NCBI GenBank assembly: GCA_020148085.1 | Contig: JAHCRD010000013.1 | Span: forward strand, 1 to 10,566 | Source of the DNA: Patescibacteria group bacterium | GTDB taxonomy: Bacteria > Patescibacteriota > Minisyncoccia > Minisyncoccales > CG1-02-41-26 | Direction of reading: 5' to 3' | DNA: 10,566 bases | Part shown: positions 1 to 7,350 of the stretch, piece after piece | How positions within the stretch are numbered: position 1 is the stretch's first letter | How the letters are laid out: each line of letters begins with the position of its first letter | The notes under the pieces: generated by a model | The model's database searches: none | Seen by the model: only the letters and a program-made list of their open reading frames with translations | Told to the model about the DNA's origin: nothing | Made by a program: the position numbers and the translations under genes

Positions 1-1
1 G

Positions 2-1165
2 CCGATTGATGTTTTAAGTGTTTCTTCAAAATTGAAAGAGAAAAATCAGTTTGAAGAAATTGGAGGGGCGAGCTATTTAACAAATTTGGTAAATTCCGTT
101 CCAACCGCTTCCCATATTTTAAATTACGCCAAAATAGTTCAGCAAAAAAGAATTTTAAGGGATCTAATTGGAGCATCTCATGAAATCGGGATGATGGGTT
201 ATCAAGAATCAGAGGATGTTGATGTTTTGTTAGATAAAGCTGAAAAAAGGATTTTCAGTATTGCTCAAAAATCTTTAACTCAAGCTTTCACTCCGGTCAA
301 AGAAACTTTAGAAGAAACTTTCAAAAGAATTGATGAGCTCAGCAAACACAAAGGAGGCTTGCGAGGAATTCCAACTGGTTTCAGAGCTTTAGATAATATT
401 TTAGCCGGGCTTCAAAAATCTAATTTAATAATTTTAGCTGGGAGGCCAAGTTTCGGAAAATCTGCTATGGCTTTGGATTTTGCCAGACACATTGCCATTG
501 AAGAGAAAATTCCGGTTGGGATTTTCAGCTTGGAAATGTCAAGGGACCAAATCGTTGACCGGTTAATTGCCGCTCAAGCAGACATTGATTTATGGCGATT
601 GAGAACTGGAAGATTATCTGATGAAGGTGAAGATAATGATTTTGAAAGAATTCAAAAAGCAATGGGGATGTTATCGGAAGCTCCGATTTTTATTGATGAT
701 GCAGCAAGTTCTAATGTTTTGCAGATGAGAGCCATGGCAAGGAGATTGCAAGCAGACCAGGGCTTGGGACTTTTAATTGTAGATTATTTGCAATTAATGG
801 AGCCAAGAAATCCAAGTTTTAGCATGGTCCAACAAGTCACTGAAGTCTCCAAATCCCTTAAAAGTTTAGCCAAAGAGCTTAATCTTCCGGTTCTGGCTGT
901 CTCTCAATTATCAAGAGGGGTTGAACAAAGGAGTCACCAAATTCCAAGATTAGCCGACCTTCGTGAATCAGGGTCTTTAGATCAAGATAGTGATGTGGTG
1001 CTTTTTATTTATCGCCAAGATAAGTACAAGCCAGATACTGAAAGAAAAAATATTGCTGATATTATTATTGCCAAGCACAGAAATGGTCCGGTGGGCAAAG
1101 TTGAACTTTACTTTGACGAACCAAGAGTGAGCTTTAGAGACATAGAAAAAGGATACGGAGAATAG
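2..1165 (+). CDS. dnaB: Replicative DNA helicase DnaB, 5' end outside the window
   Basis: This is the hexameric helicase that unwinds DNA ahead of the replication fork. The reading frame is open to the left edge: codons from position 2 read PIDVLSVSSKLKEKNQ without a stop, so the TTG at 32 is an internal leucine and the true start lies upstream. Visible are the end of the N-terminal domain and linker (EEIGGASYLTNLV, typical of DnaB) and the whole RecA-like motor. Walker A is GRPSFGKS at 440-463 and Walker B is LLIVDY at 770-787. The SQLSRGVEQR and LADLRESGSLDQDSD blocks near the subunit interface follow. The core is uninterrupted, with no intein. Only 2 bp separate its stop from recR, so the two are very probably cotranscribed. 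Family assignment is certain; the N-terminal primase-interaction domain cannot be judged. Confidence 0.96.
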   Translation, partial: PIDVLSVSSKLKEKNQFEEIGGASYLTNLVNSVPTASHILNYAKIVQQKRILRDLIGASHEIGMMGYQESEDVDVLLDKAEKRIFSIAQKSLTQAFTPVKETLEETFKRIDELSKHKGGLRGIPTGFRALDNILAGLQKSNLIILAGRPSFGKSAMALDFARHIAIEEKIPVGIFSLEMSRDQIVDRLIAAQADIDLWRLRTGRLSDEGEDNDFERIQKAMGMLSEAPIFIDDAASSNVLQMRAMARRLQADQGLGLLIVDYLQLMEPRNPSFSMVQQVTEVSKSLKSLAKELNLPVLAVSQLSRGVEQRSHQIPRLADLRESGSLDQDSDVVLFIYRQDKYKPDTERKNIADIIIAKHRNGPVGKVELYFDEPRVSFRDIEKGYGE

Positions 1166-1167
1166 TT

Positions 1168-1773
1168 ATGTTTCCACCTGCTATTCAAAAACTTATTGAT
1201 TTGTTTTCAAAGTTTCCGACGGTTGGACCGAGAACTGCTGCTCGGTTTGTTTTTTATTTAATCAGAATTCCCAAAGAAAAAATTGAAGAACTGACAAAAG
1301 CCATTGAGGAGTTGAAAAGCAAAATAAAACTCTGCCCTCTCTGTGGCAATTCTTTTGAAGGTGAAGAGGAATTTTGCCCAATTTGCTCGGATGGGAGGAG
1401 AGATAAAACTTTAGTTTGTATCGTAGAAAAGGAGGTTGATTTGGAAGCAATTGAGAAAACGAAAAAATTTAAGGGAGTTTATTTTATTTTGGGAGGAACA
1501 ATTTCTGGCTTTGAGAGAAAAAAAGCGAAAGAGAAAATAGAAGAAAGGGTTGAAAAATTAATAAATCGAATTAAAGAAGAGCAAAAAATTAAAGAAATAA
1601 TTTTAGCTTTAAATCCAACAACTGAAGCTCAACAGACAATTTTATGGCTCCAGAGAAAACTCAAAGGGCTTAAAATAAAAATCACCCAGCTTGGCCGTGG
1701 CTTGCCAAAGGGTGGCGAATTAGAATACGCTGACGAGGAAACTTTATCTTCGGCTTTTGAAGCCAGAAAATAG
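1168..1773 (+). CDS. recR: Recombination mediator protein RecR
   Basis: RecR works with RecO (and RecF) to load RecA on SSB-coated single-stranded DNA during gap repair. At 201 aa the protein has the usual length. Residues 1-50 form the helix-hairpin-helix region (IQKLIDLFSKFPTVGPRTAARF). A four-cysteine zinc finger follows (CPLCG at 56-60, CPIC at 70-73). A Toprim domain runs from about residue 80 to 170 (TLVCIVEKEVDLEAIE, YFILGGTISG), and the family-typical C-terminus contains GRGLPKGGELEYADEETL. The ATG lies 2 bp after the dnaB stop, with a GGAG Shine-Dalgarno at 1157-1160, seven bases upstream. This gene is one of the few in the window with a recognisable ribosome binding site. It converges on rplU with a 12-bp gap and no obvious terminator between them. 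Confidence 0.97.
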   Translation: MFPPAIQKLIDLFSKFPTVGPRTAARFVFYLIRIPKEKIEELTKAIEELKSKIKLCPLCGNSFEGEEEFCPICSDGRRDKTLVCIVEKEVDLEAIEKTKKFKGVYFILGGTISGFERKKAKEKIEERVEKLINRIKEEQKIKEIILALNPTTEAQQTILWLQRKLKGLKIKITQLGRGLPKGGELEYADEETLSSAFEARK

Positions 1774-1785
1774 AAATTAGGTTAA

Positions 1786-2100
1786 TTAGGAATTAGAAAT
1801 TTTCAATATTTCTATCTCAGTGAAGGGTTGGCGGTGGCCCTTTTTTACTTTGTAGCGCTTTTTTGGTTTATACTTAAAAATAATTACTTTCTTGCCTCTC
1901 CCCTGCTTCAAAACTTTACCGACAACTTTTGCTCCCTTAACTTTAGGAGTACCAACTTCTATTTTATTTCTTTTTTCTAATAACAAAACATCATTGAAGG
2001 TAATTTCTTTCCCTTCTTTCTTTTCTATTTTTTCAATTTTGATTTTATCACCGGGAGAAACAAGATATTGCTTCCCCCCGGTTTTAATAACAGCAAGCAT
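1786..2100 (-). CDS. rplU: 50S ribosomal protein bL21
   Basis: Structural protein of the large ribosomal subunit that contacts 23S rRNA. The 104-aa length is normal. The start MLAVIKTGGKQYLVSPGDKIKIEKI is the L21 signature, and the lysine-rich C-terminal part (KYKPKKRYKVKKGHRQPFTEI) is the rRNA-binding end. The start codon lies one base after the rmuC stop, so the two are cotranscribed and probably translationally coupled; only a distant AGGAG, about 18 bases upstream inside rmuC, is visible. Elsewhere rplU usually precedes rpmA (L27). Here rpmA is absent and the gene ends against the convergent recR. Confidence 0.97.
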   Translation of the reverse strand: MLAVIKTGGKQYLVSPGDKIKIEKIEKKEGKEITFNDVLLLEKRNKIEVGTPKVKGAKVVGKVLKQGRGKKVIIFKYKPKKRYKVKKGHRQPFTEIEILKISNS

Positions 2101-2101
2101 G

Positions 2102-3034
2102 CTATTTTAACTTTTTTCTCTCCTCAGGTGATTCTAACTCTCCGAGGTGCTCAATTTTTCCTACCAATCTCCCGAATCTGCTTCTTGTTCTCTCTGAAGC
2201 GGTTTTTGCATGGTCAATATGACTGATTAAGGTAGATAATTCTCCATCAAATTTTATTGCTTCTTGCTGAACCGCTTTCATCCCCTCCAAAATCTTCTTT
2301 GCTCCTTCTTCAATTTTTGCTCCTTCAAGCCCCATCATGACAATCTTTAGAAAGTAATAAAAAGAGTTTGGTGAAACAAAATAAACTTTTTTCTGATGGG
2401 AGTAGTCAATAATTTCTGGTTGGTTTAAAGTAATTTCGTAGTAAATCGGCTCTGATGGCAGATACATTAAAGCAAAATCAACCGTTCCCTCTTGAGGTAA
2501 AATATATTTTCCAGCAATATCATCAATATGCTTTTTTATATCACGTAAGAACTCCTTTTGGAATTTTTCTTTTTCAGAACTTTCTTTCATCATCTTTCTA
2601 AAATTTTCCATGGGAAATTTTGAATCTATCGGAATGATTCCCTGATTTGTTTTAACCACCGCATCAACAACCTGGCCTTCTCGGAATTGATACTGTAAAG
2701 TAAAATTTTGTTTTGGCAGAACCTGTTCAAGTAAATCTCTTAAAACCTGCTCGCCAATATTCCCCCTCAACTTTGGCGAACGCAAAAATTCCTGGAATTC
2801 CCTTATTCCCCGACCAATCTCCTGAACCTTTCCCAACTGGTAAGCCATCTGGGAATAGCCATTTTCAAATTTCTTTCTCAGATTATCAATGTCTTGTTTT
2901 ATCATTCCTAAAGGAACTTCCTCTTTAGGGGATTCTCTTAGCTTCTTGGTTTCTCTTTTAATATAAAAGACAGAAATGCCAACTCCTGCTACCACAATTA
3001 AAAAGACAATTAAAATAAAAATAAAATCAGACAT
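2102..3034 (-). CDS. rmuC: DNA recombination protein RmuC homologue
   Basis: RmuC-family proteins are predicted nucleases that limit DNA rearrangement at inverted repeats; the biochemical activity is poorly established. The 310-aa protein starts with one hydrophobic segment (residues 3-25), giving a membrane anchor, then a charged, probably coiled-coil stretch (about 26-80) and the RmuC domain. The GNIGE block (91-95), the VVDAVV aspartate (D124) and PIDSKF (D137, K139) together fit a PD-(D/E)XK nuclease-like core. FALMYLPSEPIYYE is also typical. It is shorter than the E. coli protein because the coiled coil is reduced. No Shine-Dalgarno precedes the ATG, and the predicted promoter lies only a few bases upstream. 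It is the first gene of a pair with rplU. Confidence 0.93.
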   Translation of the reverse strand: MSDFIFILIVFLIVVAGVGISVFYIKRETKKLRESPKEEVPLGMIKQDIDNLRKKFENGYSQMAYQLGKVQEIGRGIREFQEFLRSPKLRGNIGEQVLRDLLEQVLPKQNFTLQYQFREGQVVDAVVKTNQGIIPIDSKFPMENFRKMMKESSEKEKFQKEFLRDIKKHIDDIAGKYILPQEGTVDFALMYLPSEPIYYEITLNQPEIIDYSHQKKVYFVSPNSFYYFLKIVMMGLEGAKIEEGAKKILEGMKAVQQEAIKFDGELSTLISHIDHAKTASERTRSRFGRLVGKIEHLGELESPEERKKLK

Positions 3035-3045
3035 AGATCATATCT

Positions 3046-3074
3046 ATATTATTATTTTTGATAGAAAAATGCAA
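3046..3074 (-). promoter_or_regulatory. Predicted sigma70 promoter for rmuC-rplU
   Basis: On the minus strand TTGCAT (3069-3074) and TAATAT (3046-3051) are separated by 17 bases. Transcription would start near 3039, about 5 bases before the rmuC ATG, giving an almost leaderless mRNA, which fits the missing Shine-Dalgarno. Prediction from sequence only. Confidence 0.55.
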
Positions 3075-3078
3075 GCCC

Positions 3079-4035
3079 CTACTTTATCAGTAGTTGGAAG
3101 GCAATAAAAAGGGCGTAAATTCCCAATAAAAACAGGGCTTCTTTTCTGGTGATTTTGCGTTCGGTTCTGGCAAAAATGACAAAAGTCAAAGCAACGATTA
3201 CGGTGAATAAAATTCCAACAAAATAAGGTGAAAAGTTGGCAATTTTTAAAGGAGAAATTAAACTAACAACCCCTAAAATTAAAGTTGAGTTGCAAACCAC
3301 CGTTCCCATAAAATTCCCCAAAACCATCTCTTTGTGGCCCATTGTTATTGCTTTTACCCCAAAAGTCAGCTCTGGCAAGATAGTTCCCAAGCTGACAAAA
3401 AGAATACCGGTGGCAACTAACGGCAGATTAATGGCTCTGGCAAAAAAACTGGCTGATCTGACCACCCCTTCGGCTGATAACAAAAGTAATCCTATTCCTA
3501 CAAAAAATATAGCAATTTCTTTTAAAAATAATTTAAATTGAGGCCAGTCACGCGTAAACTTATCAGTAAAAACTTTAGTGAATTTCTGTTTTCGCGGCAG
3601 AAGTTGTTTTAAATAAAAACCCAGGGCTCCGAGCAAAACTATGCCATCAACTCTTGAAACTTGACCATCTAACATCAAGAGGATTGGCAAAAAAGCAATC
3701 AGGGCGGTATAAAAAGAATCCTTTTTGGCAACTTGCCTTTTTAATATCAATCCTTGAGCCAGCAAAACCGCAACCGCCACTCCTAAAGTCAAATTCAAAA
3801 TATTGGCCCCGATGACATTACCGAAACTTAACTGGGGAATTTTATAAAAAGCCGAGCTTAAACCGACAAAAAGTTCGGGTAAAGAAGTAGCAAAGGCCAT
3901 CAAAATGAAAGCTACCAAAAACCCACTCCATTCTAAAGCCCGGGCAATTCTAACTAAAGACCTCACCACCCAAGTTCCCGACCTCACTAAAACTAAACAA
4001 GAACCAATAAAAATTAAAATATAGATCCAAGGCAT
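3079..4035 (-). CDS. Calcium/sodium antiporter (CaCA family, YrbG-like)
   Basis: Membrane exchanger of the cation/Ca2+ antiporter family, expected to move Ca2+ out against Na+ or H+. The 318-aa protein is almost entirely hydrophobic, consistent with about ten transmembrane helices. Both alpha repeats are visible: alpha-1 has ATSLPELFVG (E54) and GNVIGANILN (N81), and alpha-2 has GTILPELTFG (E222) and GNFMGTVVCN (N249). The paired acidic residues are the family's ion ligands. Alpha-2 is somewhat diverged (GTVVCN instead of the usual GSNIFN), so ion preference is uncertain. The gene follows the P-type ATPase after 31 bp of very AT-rich sequence without Shine-Dalgarno, suggesting one transcript and a shared role in cation extrusion. 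The start is the first ATG that keeps the whole first helix. Confidence 0.92.
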   Translation of the reverse strand: MPWIYILIFIGSCLVLVRSGTWVVRSLVRIARALEWSGFLVAFILMAFATSLPELFVGLSSAFYKIPQLSFGNVIGANILNLTLGVAVAVLLAQGLILKRQVAKKDSFYTALIAFLPILLMLDGQVSRVDGIVLLGALGFYLKQLLPRKQKFTKVFTDKFTRDWPQFKLFLKEIAIFFVGIGLLLLSAEGVVRSASFFARAINLPLVATGILFVSLGTILPELTFGVKAITMGHKEMVLGNFMGTVVCNSTLILGVVSLISPLKIANFSPYFVGILFTVIVALTFVIFARTERKITRKEALFLLGIYALFIAFQLLIK

Positions 4036-4066
4036 AAGTAAGTAATTAATTATTAATTATTGATTA

Positions 4067-6679
4067 TTAAATTTGGGTTTGATGTCGAGCAATGAAATAA
4101 TATTTTGCTGTTTCAATAGCTACTATATTTACCAACCCAAGTCCAATTACAATTAACCAGTCAAAAAATCCCAAAGGAACGGTTTTCAAGACATTTTGAA
4201 GAACTGGCAGATATAAAGCAGCAGCAAGAGCTAAAAACCCAACTACACAACCCAAAATCAAAAGCTTGTTGTTGAAAAGACTGGTCTGCCAAATGTTTTT
4301 TCTTAAACTCTTACAGGAAAAAACATAAAACAGAGAATTACTGCCTAAGCAGGCAAAAATCATTGTTCGAATGTAATTTAAGTTTTCTTCGCCAAATTTT
4401 CCTAATAGCCAAAAAAACAGACCAAGAAGAATTAAATCGGTAAAAATTCCAATAATAAAGATGATAGCTTTCATCTCTCGGGTTAAAAGCGGAATCCTAA
4501 TTCCTGAAGGTTTTTGAGCCATCAAATCTTTTTCTTTTGGTTCAAATGCTAAAGCAATGCTTGGTAGACCATCTTCAATTAAATTAACCCATAAAATTTG
4601 AACTGCTATTACTGGCAAAGGCAGCCGGGCAATGATACTCACTCCTATTAAAATCACCTCAGTGAAACTATCGGAAAGCAAATAAGTGATTACTTTTCGG
4701 ATATTATCTAATATGGCTCGCCCTTCCTCAACAGCTGCGACAATTATAGAGAAACTATCATTTAGCAAAACTAAATCGGAAACTTCTTTAGCCACTGCTG
4801 TTCCAGAACCCAAAGCCACTCCAATATCAGCTTTTTTGAGAGCTGGGGCATCATTGATGCCATCACCAGTCATTGCCACCACCTGATTTTTAGCCTGCCA
4901 TGCTTTAACAATTCTCATTTTGTGTTTTGGCTCCACCCTGGCAAAGACATTAATTTTAGCCAACTTTTTTTCAAGGTCTCGGTCTGAAATGTTGTCCAGT
5001 TCCTTTCCCTCAATAATGTTTTCTTTCTTCATTTCCAATCCTAACTCTTTAGCCACGGCTCTGGCAGTTAAAGCATGGTCGCCAGTAACAATAATTGGTT
5101 TCATTCCTGCTTTTTGGCAAATCTCAATTGCCTCTTTGACTTCTTTTCTCAAAGGGTCTTTCAAGCCAATAAATCCAACAAAAGTCAAATTATTTATATC
5201 CTCAATTTTAAGTTTTTCCTCTTTTGTTTTTTTGTAGCTGACGGCAATCACCCTTAATCCCTTGCTGGTTAAATCTTCTAAATCCTGATTTAATTTTGAA
5301 CGAGTATTTTCATCAGCCAAACTCAACTCAATAATCTTTTCTGGCGCCCCGGAAACATACAAAACCTTGCCTTCTTTGTCCTCTTTTTCTTGGTGCAATG
5401 TGGCAATAAACTTGTTTTGGGTATTAAAAGGGATTTCATCAATTTTGGGAGATTCTTTTTCCAATTCGTGTTTGTTGAGCCCTGCGGCTTGGGCAGCTAA
5501 AATCAAAGCTTTATCAGTGGGCCTTCCCCTCAATCGCCAAAATGGTTTTAAATCCTGGGGATTCTCCACAAAGGCCTCATTACACAAGGTGGCAATTTTC
5601 AGAGTAAGATTTTTATCCTGACTCAAAACTTCCCCCACCTTCATTTTTCCCTCAGTCAAAGTTAAAGTTTTATCAGTGGCGATTATGGAGGTGCTTCCCA
5701 AGGTTTCAGCTGAAGCTAATTTGCGCACCAATCCCTTTCTTTGCAAAATTCTTTGCATGCCCAAAGCCAAAATCACGGTCATCGCTACTGGTAGCCCTTC
5801 GGGAATAGCAGCTATAGCTACGGCAATTGCCGTGGTAAACATCTCAACAAATTCTTTTCCCGTAGCCATCCCTGCAACAAAAATAAAAAAAGAGACAAAA
5901 CCAATAAGCCAAGCTACAATCTTCGAAAAATGAGCTAATTTTTTTTGATAAGGGGTTTTTTCTTCTTTTGTTTCTCTGACAAAACGGGCAATTTTACCGA
6001 TTTCAGTTCTTTCTCCAATTTCAGTAATAATTGCCTTGCCTTCCCCATCTTCGCAAGTACTTCCCATATAAACCATGTTGTCTCTGTCAGCTAAAGGAGT
6101 ATCCTTGGATAAAATTTCAACTTTTTTATCAGCGGCCAACCATTCACCGGTCAAGGGAGCTTCGTTGATTTTTAAATTTGAACTCTCAATAACTCTGCCA
6201 TCAGCTGGAACCTTATCTCCAGCTTTTAAAATAACAACATCACCAAGAACCAAATTCTCTTGAAAAATCTCTTTTCTCTCCCCTTTCCTCAAAACTGTAG
6301 CTCGGACTTTTAAAACTTTTTTTAATTCTCTCAAGGCATTTGAAGCCTTGTTTTCTTGGAAATAGCCAAAAATGGTGATTAAGAAAACTACGGCAAAAAT
6401 GACTATGGTATCAGTCCATTCTCTACCCGTCAACCTCCACAAAACTAAAGTGACAATCCCGGCAATGACTAAAATATAAACCAAAGGGCTTTGAAATTGA
6501 GATAAAAATATCTTAACCCGTGGCAAAGGTTTCTCCTCTGGAAGCTTGTTCAAGCCAAACTCTTTTTGCCGAACCTCAACCTCGCTTTGGGAAAGCCCTT
6601 CTTTCGTATCCGTTCCCAAAATCTCAGCAACCTTTTCTGAAGAAAGATTGTGCCAATGATATTTCTTGACTTGGGGCAT
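4067..6679 (-). CDS. P2A-type cation-transporting P-type ATPase (probably Ca2+), variant motifs
   Basis: ATP-driven cation pump of the plasma membrane. The 870-aa length and order match the P2A family: N-terminal domain (1-60), M1-M2, A domain, M3-M4, P/N domains, six C-terminal helices. PEGLP in M4 (293-297) and WVNLIEDG in M6 (697-704), with an M5 glutamate (E674), conserve SERCA-type site-II ligands (E294, N699, D703), so Ca2+ is the likeliest ion. TGD (532-534) and TGDGINDAP (604-612) are canonical. Three motifs depart from the family: the A-domain loop is TGEW (177-180) rather than TGES, the phosphorylation site is DKTLTLT (336-342) instead of DKTGTLT, and the nucleotide site is SGAPE (443-447) rather than KGAPE. 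The catalytic aspartate and TGE glutamate are kept, so the pump is probably active. No Shine-Dalgarno is seen; the predicted promoter lies directly upstream. Confidence 0.94.
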   Translation of the reverse strand: MPQVKKYHWHNLSSEKVAEILGTDTKEGLSQSEVEVRQKEFGLNKLPEEKPLPRVKIFLSQFQSPLVYILVIAGIVTLVLWRLTGREWTDTIVIFAVVFLITIFGYFQENKASNALRELKKVLKVRATVLRKGERKEIFQENLVLGDVVILKAGDKVPADGRVIESSNLKINEAPLTGEWLAADKKVEILSKDTPLADRDNMVYMGSTCEDGEGKAIITEIGERTEIGKIARFVRETKEEKTPYQKKLAHFSKIVAWLIGFVSFFIFVAGMATGKEFVEMFTTAIAVAIAAIPEGLPVAMTVILALGMQRILQRKGLVRKLASAETLGSTSIIATDKTLTLTEGKMKVGEVLSQDKNLTLKIATLCNEAFVENPQDLKPFWRLRGRPTDKALILAAQAAGLNKHELEKESPKIDEIPFNTQNKFIATLHQEKEDKEGKVLYVSGAPEKIIELSLADENTRSKLNQDLEDLTSKGLRVIAVSYKKTKEEKLKIEDINNLTFVGFIGLKDPLRKEVKEAIEICQKAGMKPIIVTGDHALTARAVAKELGLEMKKENIIEGKELDNISDRDLEKKLAKINVFARVEPKHKMRIVKAWQAKNQVVAMTGDGINDAPALKKADIGVALGSGTAVAKEVSDLVLLNDSFSIIVAAVEEGRAILDNIRKVITYLLSDSFTEVILIGVSIIARLPLPVIAVQILWVNLIEDGLPSIALAFEPKEKDLMAQKPSGIRIPLLTREMKAIIFIIGIFTDLILLGLFFWLLGKFGEENLNYIRTMIFACLGSNSLFYVFSCKSLRKNIWQTSLFNNKLLILGCVVGFLALAAALYLPVLQNVLKTVPLGFFDWLIVIGLGLVNIVAIETAKYYFIARHQTQI

Positions 6680-6687
6680 ATTATCTT

Positions 6688-6715
6688 ATTGTAATAAAAA
6701 AAGAGCTTTTTTCAA
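6688..6715 (-). promoter_or_regulatory. Predicted sigma70 promoter for the P-type ATPase gene
   Basis: On the minus strand TTGAAA (6710-6715) and TACAAT (6688-6693) are 16 bases apart, each one base from consensus. The start would fall near 6681, practically at the ATG at 6679, implying a leaderless message. The -35 box sits in the loop and stem of the preceding gene's terminator. Confidence 0.5.
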
Positions 6716-6720
6716 AGCCC
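6696..6720 (-). terminator. Rho-independent terminator of the cysteine-rich gene
   Basis: Minus-strand stem GGGCTTT / AAAGCTC (7 bp with one G-U) closes a GAAA tetraloop and is followed by seven T. The TGA stop of the upstream gene (6712-6714) lies inside the stem and loop. Confidence 0.85.
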
Positions 6721-7224
6721 CCTACTTCTTACAATCGATTCTATAATCGATTTTTTAGGGGGTTTTGCTTTTCTTAGAACTTTTTTAATAATAGATTTTC
6801 GAAATCTCTTTTCTTTGTTTAGTAGATTATTGGTTTTGGAAAATATTATTCGAAAATCTTTTATGAGCATTAATTCTTCCCGGATCTCTTTCTTGGTATT
6901 TGTTTTCTTCAAAATAAAATTTGCATAACAATCTTCATACTGTTTAAGAGTTTTGCAATTTAAAAAGTTTTGAGGCCCAAAGAGAACTTTGTCTTTCCTG
7001 CTTGCAGGACACAAGCCAGCAGAAAATATCCCTTTCCTTTCATTTTTTACTAATAAATAAAGAGGACAGTTTTTACAATCATTTTTACACTTTCGTACAT
7101 CAACTGTATCATAAATAAATCGCCAGCCACGCCAATTATCAACGCAAACATTAATAAAGCCATCATATTTAGTGGATAATTCTTTGAATTTTTTAATAGC
7201 AAGTTTTAAGATTTTTTGATTCAT
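6712..7224 (-). CDS. Cysteine-rich protein of unknown function
   Basis: I do not recognise this 170-aa family. Seven cysteines cluster between residues 27 and 99: C27, a C-x3-C-x2-C group (KCKNDCKNC, C46, C50, C53), C72, C90 and C99. This suggests a bound metal or iron-sulfur cluster. The tryptophan-containing stretch DNWRGWRFIYDT (29-40) is distinctive. The C-terminal third is lysine/arginine rich (KKVLRKAKPPKKS) and could contact nucleic acid. No signal peptide or membrane helix is seen. Its base composition is very AT-rich (a hand-counted 60-base line was 22% GC), in contrast to the GC-richer radical SAM gene upstream, so the two probably do not share a recent origin despite co-orientation. 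No Shine-Dalgarno precedes the ATG. The stop codon is embedded in a terminator. The gene is probably real because of its length, cysteine pattern and own terminator. Confidence 0.75.
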   Translation of the reverse strand: MNQKILKLAIKKFKELSTKYDGFINVCVDNWRGWRFIYDTVDVRKCKNDCKNCPLYLLVKNERKGIFSAGLCPASRKDKVLFGPQNFLNCKTLKQYEDCYANFILKKTNTKKEIREELMLIKDFRIIFSKTNNLLNKEKRFRKSIIKKVLRKAKPPKKSIIESIVRSRGL

Positions 7225-7238
7225 ATTTTTTGATAAAA

Positions 7239-7307
7239 TAAAGGAGGAGACGGCTCAAGACTGAGTAATGGGTTTACAGCCTTAACTCCAGACCAAGAGC
7301 CGTCTCC
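7239..7307 (-). terminator. Long structured hairpin after the radical SAM gene, terminator-like
   Basis: Perfect 11-bp arms GGAGACGGCTC (7246-7256) and GAGCCGTCTCC (7297-7307) enclose 40 bases. The loop can form a second helix in which GACTGAGT pairs imperfectly with ACTCCAGAC. On the minus strand the stem is followed by TCCTTTATTTT, so it may end the radical SAM transcript. The loop is unusually long for a simple terminator. No convincing open reading frame lies in it on either strand. Confidence 0.5.
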
Positions 7308-7312
7308 TTTTG

Positions 7313-7327
7313 CTTAGTACTTTCCTG
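7313..7327. repeat. 15-bp inverted repeat, copy next to the 3' end of the radical SAM gene
   Basis: CTTAGTACTTTCCTG is the exact reverse complement of 8527-8541 on the other side of the radical SAM gene. The pair brackets a 1.2-kb unit. Outside the perfect core there is weaker similarity (an AAAGG block beyond each copy). No clear target-site duplication is visible. Confidence 0.8.
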
Positions 7328-7350
7328 CATTAAATTATTCTACCAAGTCA

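Noticed and set aside
32..34. TTG as the start codon of dnaB
   Set aside because: The frame is open to position 2 and the upstream codons read as DnaB sequence, so this is an internal leucine.
1774..1785. Possible bidirectional terminator between recR and rplU
   Set aside because: The 12-bp gap is AT-rich with short repeats of AATTAGG, but no stem with a T-tract can be drawn convincingly.
6726..6760. Repeated AATCGATT motifs at the end of the cysteine-rich gene
   Set aside because: They encode repeated Ser-Ile codons in the open frame and are too short to be a separate element.
7230..7310. A minus-strand frame reading SWSGVKAVNPLLSLEPSPP through the hairpin
   Set aside because: It begins directly after a stop, has no usable start codon and coincides with the palindrome.
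7272..7330. An 18-codon minus-strand frame starting MQESTKQKE as a possible RiPP precursor for the radical SAM gene
   Set aside because: It has no leader-like length, no core with modifiable repeats and no Shine-Dalgarno, and it overlaps the inverted repeat and hairpin that explain the sequence.
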